64,000 nt of DNA, from assembly GCF_024586455.1 (NCBI RefSeq), contig NC_065921.1, positions 67,767,528-67,831,527 on the forward strand, read 5' to 3'. The position numbers and the translations under genes are program-made. Each line of letters starts with the position of its first letter. Within the stretch, counting starts at the first letter, position 1. The stretch comes from Bactrocera neohumeralis (lineage: Eukaryota; Arthropoda; Insecta; Diptera; Tephritidae). This document shows, piece by piece, positions 55,605-64,000 of this stretch. The notes under the pieces were generated by a model. It was given only the letters and a program-made list of their open reading frames with translations. It did no database searches and was not told the DNA's origin.

Positions 55605-56245
55605 CTAACCAATCATTAATCATACATGAAGCAGTAGTTTAAAATGCACGCATGTCGGGCACACACACGCACACATGTACATATATTCGCAGACCATACA
55701 AGTTTGTATTTGCAAACAACCACTAAACAAATTTATGTGTGTGCGTCATCCCTCATCAATAAATGCTCGCCGGTTACATTTCCCTATAAACTGTAGCATA
55801 TCTCTTGGCGTGCACACAGTGTTTTACACAAATTCACTTCTTATTACCCTCTTCTTCGGCGCTGACATGCGAGTGCGAGATTGTGTATTGAAATGCCTGC
55901 AGTATGTCAGATTTCCTACTCATGGGACTTTCTTGAGTTGTGAAATGTGCGCTCGAATGCCTTTGAAGGTTTCTGTCAGTGACAGTAGTCGGTTTATTAT
56001 TGATGATAATTTTGAAGGCATATTTCCACAGGCCTTTAGGGCTAATCAAATATATGAAGCTTATTAAAAATGGAAAGTGTAGAATATGCTAAAGCATATT
56101 TTGGAATTTAAATGCTCAAAGTATTAAACCGTAGTATGTCGGGAGTATTACTCTATTTAAAATTTATTACTTTCTACAAAATTTATGTATGGAAGGTTTC
56201 TGCTAGCACTTTAGCGTGTATTTTTCCAAATAATTCGGACCTCTG
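55605..56245. other. Spacer, no gene recognised
   Basis: A CA-rich patch lies at 55660-55675. The open frame at 55675-56067 has no family match. Confidence 0.35.
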
Positions 56246-56249
56246 TTGA

Positions 56250-56700
56250 TTTAACAGTGTGCCTGAAATTACGTCAACGACATACAGAAATTATACCCGC
56301 AGTCAACGAAGTGGACCGCTTCCAAAATTCTTCAAATACGTCAACGACATAAGACAATACGCCAAGCAGACGTCGGACGCAACTAACTTCAGACAAGCAC
56401 TGACCGCCATTCTCAGTGGCGCCATAAACACCTTCATCGACTTCCTCTAAGTGATTGGCGTACTTGGAGTCAAACCACAACATATTTCAGACGACGAACT
56501 CGAGTTGTCGCGAAGATCGAGAATGACTCTTGCGCAACTTCATTCTGAATACTGTAGCAGGTTAAACTCCTTCCTTTCCAGAATCAACTCCGACATATCA
56601 AATATATGCCCAGCATACCTCTAATCACCTCATTGCATGCCCAGGGAACCTGTATATCTCACATCCCTCTCTCTATGGACCGACGTCGTCGAAATAGCGC
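56250..56700 (+). mobile_element. Non-LTR retrotransposon C-terminal end (jockey/LOA type)
   Basis: The plus strand reads KFFKYVNDIRQYAKQTSDAT, FRQALTAILSGAINTFIDFL, stop, VIGVLGVKPQHISDDELEL, then MTLAQLHSEYCSRLNSFLSR INSDISNICPAYL and LTSLSLWTDVVEIA. In relatives the sequence TLAQLRSGYCxxLNSYLSRIxPxxxxxCPxCxxxPHDxxHLFxCP closes ORF2. Here the second Cys and the His positions of the knuckle are lost. The junction with the mariner on the opposite strand is near 56700. Confidence 0.7.
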
Positions 56701-57600
56701 ATAGAGTCAAAATATTTCGGACAATACCGCATTTTCTAATCCTCGAAACAGTTGTTAAGGTCAATTTCCCGATCAGCCTGCCATGCGCGTAGTGAGTCAA
56801 GTTTAATGTTTTCAACTGGCTCATAATACTTTCTGCAGAGCGGTGGTTCGAGTTTGCAAAATAGCCAGAAGTCACACGGAGCCAAGTCAGGCGAACACGT
56901 TCGTTACAGCACGATATTGGTTAAAAATTTGGTGAAATACTCAAAAAGAATCAGTGCAGTATGCAACAATGATTCATCGTGGAGCTAAAACCAAAAGTTT
57001 TTGGTCCTTAATTCCGGCCTCTTTTTACGATCAGCTTCGCGCAAATGACGTATAAGACTCAAATAGTAATCTTTTTTGACGGTTTAGCCGATTGGAAGGA
57101 ATTTGCAGTGCACCACACTCTGATAATCGAAGAAAACTGTCAACATAACCTTGATTTTTGACCCGCTTTCACGTGGTTTTGGGGTTTCAACTCACCTTTG
57201 CCACGATATTCCACCGATTGAACGTCTGTTTTCGGGTCGTAAGCATAGATCCAAGACTCATCGCCAGTAATAATACATATCATTTCTTCCAGATAGTCAG
57301 AAAGTATTGCTTAACGTCTGTGAAGTTAATGCGACGTTGTTTTTGGAACAAATTGTGTGATTTTGAAACCAATCGCACTTTCACTTTTTTTTAGACCCAA
57401 ATGATCTTTCAAAATGATTTTTACTAATCCATACGATATTACAATGATGCCAGTAAGATTTCTGACTGTTAATAGTCGATTCTCAAGCACCAATTCCTTT
57501 ATGTTATTGACGCGTTGATCATCAGTTGATTTTGATGGCTATGTTGAGTGTGGTTCGTCGTCAACGCGTTCTTTAGAAGAGAGATATTTTTCGAATTTAA
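56690..57600 (-). mobile_element. SETMAR-like mariner transposase pseudogene
   Basis: Minus strand: linker RVDDEPHS (about 57560), HTH remains, CIITGDESWIYAYDPKTDVQ (about 57250; first Asp kept), ESGSKIKVMLTVFFDYQSVV (about 57130), RHLREADRKKRPELRTKN, LHDESLLHTALILFEYF (about 56980; second Asp kept), then TCSPDLAPCDFWLFCKLEPP (about 56890; third Asp kept), and FED, stop, KMRYCPKYFDS. All three catalytic Asp can be seen but in different frames with several stops. It is the most complete SETMAR-like copy in the window, covering linker to C-terminus; the N-terminus is missing. Confidence 0.85.
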
Positions 57601-59450
57601 TATTGTTATCAGACCTGTTTTGAAGTTTATGGAGAAGCGCAATATTTTTTTCGGAAACGAAGAATTTTATGAACAGAATCGTGTACAAAGAATCTCTATA
57701 GCAAAATGTAAGGGACATCTAACATAATCTTTTCAGGCTTGGATAGGCTTGTGGCATACTTATTGCAGTTTTTTCTATATGACTATAGACACGCCACAAC
57801 TCACTTATATAACAGTAATGCTGCTACCAGCGAAGGCTGAGTACACATAATTTCAGACATATCAGACTTCTATGTGAGTATGGGCACATCTTTGAAGTGG
57901 AAATTTTCCAACTCAAAAACTAAAAATATAAATATCATAAATAGGCTTTCAATCGATTGTCCCTTATTTTTATTCGACTCAAGTGTGCAAAGCTGTTATT
58001 GTTTATGGGTAGTGTATATCCAAACTTTTTATACAGTGCCATTTGTCCACTTCAGCAGCAAGAAAAACTTTAACCATTAATTCATGCGCATAAATATTTT
58101 CTTTGCTTGCCTTTCACTTTCAAAAACAATCGTAAAATTTTATTATCGCATTACTAATGCTTGTTTCTGTCTTGTGCAGCGATACTCCGATTATCCGCGC
58201 TATAAAAATATTGCCGCCTTTTAGGCTGATTATCAGCAGCAAACTGTCAACTAATGTCCAACTCGATTTTAGTACCACACATGCTTGGCAAGCGGTTAGT
58301 GGTTGGTACAGATTAAGTTTTGCTCTACACAAAAACAAAATTTATTGGAAAGGATAGTAACAAAAGGCAAAGGAGTGACAGGAAATTATGTATGGGTTTT
58401 ACAATTTTAAGCTGTTAAGTAAAGTTGTGTGCATATTTTTATTTATCTGATTAAGTTTATCTAGAAAACATTATTTTTTACTGTTTTTAAGTTCATTCTG
58501 TCTGTTGGACAATCCTTATTCTCTCGTTTTCGTGTTTCCAATCTTAGCTTCAAAGCCTCGATACTTACTTTCGAAATCATGACAGCACCGGCACATTTGC
58601 TTAAGGCATTTTAATTGAAAAAATTTATCGTAATCAATCATTAAATGTCGAAATTTCTTATTCTAATATCTTTCTTCCTTCACTGCCAGCTGCTGCACTT
58701 ATATAACATGTTACCTAATGCGCTTTAAATAGCGCGAGGCAAGATGAAACGGCGATTAGCTAACAGCCTAAAGCATTGGGGTAAGAATACCAAAAATAAC
58801 AACAAAAAAAAACTATACAATAATAGCAACAAACACGAGAAAATTTAGAACAAATAGAGCTTCATTGAAAGCAAAATCACCCCCTTGTCTGCCGTCTAGA
58901 CGAACATCTAATGTATTAGCATTAAAAAAATTAAAAGAAATCTAGCAACTCTCTGAAGAATAGTTTTTTCTTTTTATTTTTTCTTTATTTATTGTACTTG
59001 CGTTTTATTTCCTACTTAATTACATACAAACATCGTGCGCTTGCCTTAAGGACATACCGTTTCTGATATTTCTTTCCGGCAAAAAATAGTTTTTTAATAA
59101 GAACATGACGTTCTTATAAATATTAATATGAAAGTCGAAGTGCCTTCATATTGGCGAATAAAAACGCTTATGAAAGCACATTCAAACATCTTTCATATTC
59201 GAAACAGATAAATTCGCATTTGATCCGGCAGGTGTAGCCAAAATCCGAGCCTTTTTAGATATCTTCGTAATTTTCATCCCCCGCGTCCGAATGATTGATG
59301 CGATAGTGATAGTATCTGCTTGCCATATTTCCTTCAACAGCTACTAGCTAACATCGCGTGTATTCTTCGTCCACATTATCGACAAGATATACATACATAT
59401 GTATATAGATTAAAATTATAAAATAATAGAAATCTCATTGATAGTCCTTT
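57601..59450. other. AT-rich spacer, no gene recognised
   Basis: No coding or transposon motif. Opposite-strand frames at 58120-58357 overlap and are unconvincing. Confidence 0.4.
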
Positions 59451-60137
59451 TGTTTTTCGGGTATTAGCAGTACACTCTTGGCAATCTCGTCCACTATTTC
59501 CTTGCTCTCGATGCCTTTGTGGCCTAGCACCCACTAGAATTGAAGTTGCTTACTTCTGACAACTATTTCCACTGCTGCTACCCTGCTTTCCAAGGCACTT
59601 CTGACCGATATGCGATACGAGGTTACTTTGTTGATTGCTGTTTGGGTGTCTATGTAGATGTTGACTCTGAATTTGCCTGCTGGTGCAATAGAGCCCATCT
59701 CCGTGGCTTACGCAAGAGCAAAGACCTCAATTTGAAATATACTGCAGAGGTTCCGAACAAAAAAGACGATGGACTATTTTCGTGCCATCCGCATACATGT
59801 TTAGATCCTCTCTCACTCTTTCTCCCACATTGTGTTTCCATAGCAGTTTGCTGTCCATGACTACCTCAAGGTACTTGGTGCAGTCTTTGAGAAAGAGTTG
59901 TGTCCCATTTATCGAGAGGAACTTCCATAGAAGAATTTTGTGCTTTCTTGTAAACACAAACAGATCCGTTTTCTCTGGGTTCAACCCCATACCCACTTGT
60001 GATGCCCAATTCTTGATCTGTAGACACCTCCCCGTTACTAAGATTGTAATGCCGGTCGCATGTGCCAGTATCTTAGGGGCTTTGCCGTCTTATACAACAC
60101 TAATATACATAGAACCGGAAAAATAACTTCACCTTAT

Positions 60138-60210
60138 GAGCAACTCTACATCTTCTTCTTCTTAATTGGCGTAGACAGCGCTTACGCGATTATAGCCGAG
60201 CAACTCTATA
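60138..60210. repeat. Target-site duplication flanking the 50-bp RTE tail
   Basis: GAGCAACTCTACA at 60138-60150 and GAGCAACTCTATA at 60198-60210 differ by one base. The GAG of the right copy also belongs to the element end (CCGAG), so the firm duplication is the last 10 bases. Confidence 0.75.
60151..60200 (-). mobile_element. Extremely 5'-truncated RTE-like insertion, 3' tail only
   Basis: The complement reads CTCGGCTATAATCGCGTAAG, then CG(C)TGTCTACGCCAATTAAGAAG and more AAG. This equals the last 50 bases of the copies ending at 20502 and 29362. It includes only the stop-codon region and the tail, and lies inside the LOA/I-like RT. Confidence 0.9.
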
Positions 60211-61529
60211 TACTTCCTTTGTAATTCCAGCGTCGTTTTACTCCAATTCTTCTAGAGGCCAAGAGGCTTCTGATCCAACATTGCTTACCAGGATTAACCC
60301 CTGTTTACTGGATACTGTTCAGAATAGATTGCGTAGAGACGTTGTTGAACGTTTCAGAAATTTCCAGGAATGTTCCAAAAACGTACTCCTTATATTCAAG
60401 AGCCCTTTCGATATTACATACCTGTGTACCTTAGAAGCCTAAACCCGTTGAAGTAGATTTGATTGTTTCTATATGCCCTAAGTATGAAAACTATCCTAGC
60501 CTCTCTCCATGAGCGTGGCACATAACTGGACTTCATACATTCCCTAAAATTCCTCCTTAACCACGGATAGATAGAGCGCATTCTATAGAATTGCTGGAAT
60601 GATTTCGTCCGTACCGGGATCGAATCAGCGTATTGTCCATTCTATTTTATTCTCCGTAAAGATGTGTTAGGGGATTATCGCACTACTCCCTTCATAGCTC
60701 TGTCTTACCTTCTTCCTCTAATGATCCCATGTAGTTGTCTGTTCACTCTCCGCTACTTTTGCGAATTAGACCGGGCGAAGCGATGCTTTTGGTTTAGGTA
60801 TATTGGTTTCCTGATCCTCGCCACCTCGCGGCTTTGTCAAAGCCACTACAAAAGTTCTTGAAGGATTCTCTCTTTGTTGTGCGCCGCAACTCCCTTAGAA
60901 GATCTTTATTTTCGTTTCAACAGTCCTCGCTTTCTGCAAGCTTGAAGTTCATTAAATAATTTTAAGTTTTTCTTCACTCTCTCAATAAGTTCCTCATTTA
61001 TTTGTATTTTTTTAAATCTGTCCACTTTTGAAGCTGGTAGTTATTGGGTATAAAAGGTGGGTCATAAACGAGAGGTTCAAGCCAAAAATCCTCTCGGTAG
61101 AACCACTGCAAGCCGGTACACTTCCAATAGATAGCACTGGCCTACAGTGGTTTTGTTGCATTGGATATAATATCAATTTTTGATATATGTATTTGTGCAC
61201 AGTTCATGAAACTTTCAATAATTTTTAAACATTTGATCTCTCTTTTTTTATTCTTATTTCCATTATACTTTACAAAAATAGTTTAACTTGATACATATAC
61301 AACAGAGTCTGATAGTTTCACAACATACATACATATATAGCACAATTCTGGCATATTTTGATACTTTTTGGCTACCTAGGAAATATTCGACTGTGAACAC
61401 AAAACTTTTCCCATTCACATCCATCGGTAGACTGTAGAAATATCTGGGTATTTGACAAGAGCCACGTTTCTAAGTAGTCCAAGTACATTACTTTTGAAAT
61501 TAACGCGAAATTTTCATTGAGTGAAACAT

Positions 61530-63555
61530 GACATTTTATTTTTATTAACTTTACTATTATTTATTGAATCTACCCTACTTAAGAGCCTAACAATAAGTTT
61601 GTGATTCCTAAACTACTCACTTAATTTACACCCTACATGGGTGATTATTTTTTTTAAACTGGGCCTAAAATATATTACGTCTGGGCTGGTAAGTCGTTTC
61701 TACGTAATCTTGAGCTCCTGCTCACACGTAATAGCGATCTTGCTAGTTGGTTTGGGTGAACCGATAGTTTCAATGCATATTTCGCGCTTCGTTGCTCTAT
61801 TTCAGTTCGTACGTCTGGAATTCTTAAGTCGCGTTGGAGGTTCTCATTTCGGATATACCACGGTACTCCGGTGATTGTACGTAGAATTTTTGGTTGCGCA
61901 CGACGAAGAATTTCGATTGGTTTTAAAACTGTGTTGTATATAATGACTTTATACTCCAGACTCAGGGCTAAGCGAGAGTTAATAAGCCAGTGCAAAGAAC
62001 CTGCCTTTAACTTAAGGTAAGTCCTTTTAGCCTCTATGTCTTTTCGTAAAGTGAGTAGCCTATCCAGATAGACCCCCAGGTAAGTAACATGATTGCTTTG
62101 TGGTATTTGTACGCTGTTCAGTATCAAAGGCGAACAGCTGCTCTTGTTTAGGGTAAATGGAACGTGCTTATATTTTTGCTCGTTAACCTTCATCCTCCAG
62201 TTTGCGAGCCAGTTGGCCACAGCTTCAATATGATTTCCTAGGAGCGCATTTGCATGAATTGGGCACTTGGAGTGGCTGATTATTGCAGTGCCATCGGCAA
62301 AAGTAAACATAGCCAAGCGGTCGTTTACTGGGATATCTGAAGTGTATAAAACATATAACATTTAGCCAAGGACACTGCCTTGTGGTACACCAGCTTCAAT
62401 CGTTTGGGCTTCAGATGTAGTGGTGTTACATCGAACTATAAAATTTCGATCATAAAGATAGGACTTAAACAGTTCGTGGGTGTTTTGCAGGAGTAGAGTT
62501 TTTATTTTGTACATAAGACCATCTAACCATACTCGATCAAAAGCCTGCGCGACATCAAGAAATATTGCAGAGCAATATTCCCGTTTTTCAAAAGCTTTTT
62601 GAATTTCAGATGTGATCCTATGTGCTTGCTCGATCGATCCATGCTTTTCCCTGAAGCCAAATTGGTGAGATGGTATTATGTTGTGGGTTTGAAGATGTGG
62701 CTTAATGCGGAGCATAAGAAGTCTTTCAAATAACTTCGACATGCTGTATAATAAGCTGATGGACCTCTAGGAGGATGGCTGTGTTTTGTCCTTTCCAAGC
62801 TTAGGTATCATCATAATAGTTGACTTTTTGCATATTTGAGGAAAGTGAGCTTGTTTTGTGATTGCATTGGAAAATATACAGATGCAGATTATAGCACAAT
62901 TTGGTAGCTCAATAATCATTTTTGGAGTAATTAAGTCGTGCCCAGGAGTTTTACTTGGTTTCAATTTCTCCATAATTATTTTTAATATCTCTTCAGGTAC
63001 GAATTTCACTGGCTCAGATTCCATCAAATAGGATACGGTTGGATGTGTAAAAGTCATTAGTTTCTGCGTTTGGCTGGAAGACATTTTTTAAATCAGCAGC
63101 GAAGGTTGCTGACTTTTCTACAACACTCCGAGTCCATTTGCCATTATTGTCACATATTGGCATTTCACACTCTATTGGCACACTTAGAGTTTGATGTGCT
63201 TTCCACAACGGGTGCTTTGTACTAGTCGGCTTTTGAATATACTGGTACTGCGCACGCTGTTCCTTGCTTCTGAGGGCTCTCGTCAGTGCATGTGTGGCCG
63301 CTTTCAACAGTTGTTTTGAGGCTGGTGATCTATGAACCTGCCACTCCCTTCGTAGGCGTCGTTTTTGTAGCTATGTTTATTTGTTTTCAATATAACCTTT
63401 TTGAGGAGTTGAAATTTTGGCGGCTGTTATAATGGTTGATTCGAATGTTGCGATGGTGTTTTTAATATCGACCGGTGAATCTAAATTTGGTTCAAGTTCT
63501 ATGTGTGTGCTGATGTATTTTTTGTACTTTAACCAGGACATTTTGAAAACAGTTT
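61530..63555 (-). mobile_element. Jockey-like retrotransposon, 5'-truncated, RT to 3' end
   Basis: Minus strand: MSWLKYKKYISTHIE (about 63543), RRLRREWQVHRSPASKQLLK, LKPSKTPGHDLITPKMIIEL (about 62960), SMSKLFERLLMLRIKPHL, IPSHQFGFREKHGSIEQAHR (about 62660), IFLDVAQAFDRVWLDGL (about 62550, motif A intact), IEAGVPQGSVLG, stop at 62362, LYVLYTSDIP, MFTFADGTAIISHS (about 62300), VTYLGVYLDRLLTLRKDIEA KR, LALSLEYKVIIYNTVLKP, RRAQPKILRTITGVPWYIRN, ending RSSRLRRNDLPAQT and a stop at 61675. RT from 63084 is one frame with in-frame stops at 62767 and 62362. FADD is FADG. About 20 residues after VLKP are deleted. A 3' UTR to about 61530 ends in A-rich sequence. Confidence 0.9.
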
Positions 63556-64000
63556 TTCTAGATATTTTCAGATTTAATCCTTAAAAAACCTTGAAACTAT
63601 ACACATATTTTCGGTAAGGAACCTGAGAGGAGGGATTCCGGATGTTCGCATGCGCGAAAAAAGTGAATAAATTCGCATTCTTGACAATTGACAACATGCA
63701 AGTTTGCTAGCAAAAAATAAGTAAGAATGTTTTTTATATACAATGGGAAGTTAACTTTTCATTAGAATAAAAGTTTACTTCAAGAACTATTTACACTTAA
63801 AACATTCTCCTGTCTGCCGTTGTTCGACTCCGTTGTACTACCCTGCTGTTCAAGTAAATTTTTACAAGGTATTACACTGTTAGGCTGTGCAAAGTACAAA
63901 GATATTTTACTTATCTGAACACCCATAACATAAACCATATAAATCGCTACTATTTAGCCTATTGTTCAATGAGCTAGCGAATTGTCTACAGTTCCACCAA
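63556..64000. other. Spacer, no gene recognised
   Basis: No jockey sequence is seen upstream of about 63555, and nothing else is recognised to the end of the window. Confidence 0.4.

Larger units (their letters stand above)
59450..61060 (-). mobile_element. LOA/I-like retrotransposon, connector-RT-RNase H, interrupted
   Basis: Minus strand, high to low: INEELIERVKKNLKLFNELQ (about 61000, before RT), VMCHAHGERLG, IERALEYKEYVFGTFLEISE TFNN (about 60400; motif A region, relatives IExxLExKExxLGAFLDIEGAFDN), SLLASRRIG (about 60260). A 50-bp RTE tail follows, then VIFPVLCIL (relatives GGVLSPLLW), AHATGITILVTGRCLQ (about 60050; AYADD lost), NWASQVGMGLNPEKTDLFVF TRK, KYLEVVMDSKLLWKHN (about 59860), and VNIYIDTQTAIN (about 59640, RNase H core Asp). 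Continuity across the insert proves it is one element. Dead through frameshifts and catalytic loss. Confidence 0.8.

Noticed and set aside
13223..59055. 17-bp identity GCTTGCCTTAAGGACAT at 13223 and 59039
   Set aside because: A single shared 17-mer in a 64-kb AT-rich window is within what chance allows, and the flanks do not match.
1..64000. CRISPR arrays, rRNA operons, operons or phage genes
   Set aside because: No regularly spaced direct repeats, no rRNA-like sequence and no prokaryotic gene organisation; the content is clearly insect.

Overview
This is a stretch of animal nuclear DNA, almost certainly from a dipteran insect and probably a higher fly of tephritid type. That placement is inferred from the AT-rich spacers full of CA/TG and TATG runs and from the mix of R1-, jockey-, LOA/I- and RTE-like retrotransposons with mariner and Tc1/mariner-like DNA transposons. 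I see no bacterial gene organisation, rRNA, CRISPR array or prophage. No complete host protein-coding gene can be supported. The window is best read as gene-poor, transposon-rich intergenic or intronic DNA.

Layout. 0-12.6 kb: an RTE-like RT fragment, an RNase-H-end fragment, mariner and Tc1/mariner-like relics, an R1-like RT, a 0.7-kb TTAA-flanked MITE and an RNase H/zinc-knuckle tail. 12.7 kb: a 3'-end pseudogene of ribosomal protein P0. 13-18 kb: microsatellite-rich spacer, a mariner relic, an R1 tail and a tRNA-like A/B-box sequence. 18.7-20.5 kb: the youngest-looking insertion, a 1.8-kb RTE-like element with a perfect 13-bp target duplication. 20.5-25 kb: Tc1-like ends, a mariner MITE and an R1 relic. 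26.4-31.2 kb: a nearly full-length RTE-like element (endonuclease plus RT), the tail of a related family and a third decayed copy.

32-44 kb: LOA/I-like elements (ORF1, RT and RNase H pieces), two mariner types, an internally deleted RTE copy and an R1 RT whose halves are in the wrong order. 44.5-45.7 kb: a strongly pyrimidine-biased strand. 46-52.5 kb: a mariner transposase keeping its DD34D residues, an RTE copy with most of its endonuclease deleted, a mariner with an internal tandem duplication and a jockey tail. 53.4-54.0 kb: a foldback MITE. 55.4 kb: a possible terminal exon. 56-57.6 kb: a retrotransposon tail against a mariner. 59.5-63.6 kb: an LOA-like RT-RNase H element with a 50-bp RTE tail inserted in it, then a jockey RT.

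How the parts relate. The RTE-like family is the most informative. Seven places in the window are copies or pieces of it, all copies that reach the 3' end finish in (AAG)n, and together they define the element from 5' UTR to tail. Most other RT copies have lost a catalytic Asp of the F/YADD box. The Tc1/mariner-like family has five pieces and the SETMAR-like mariners six. Outside the transposons the spacers share a short motif, TTTAGGCGC, six times. I did not find a clearly new biological system; the strongest leads are the transposon structures, the repeated motif and a few short candidate exons.
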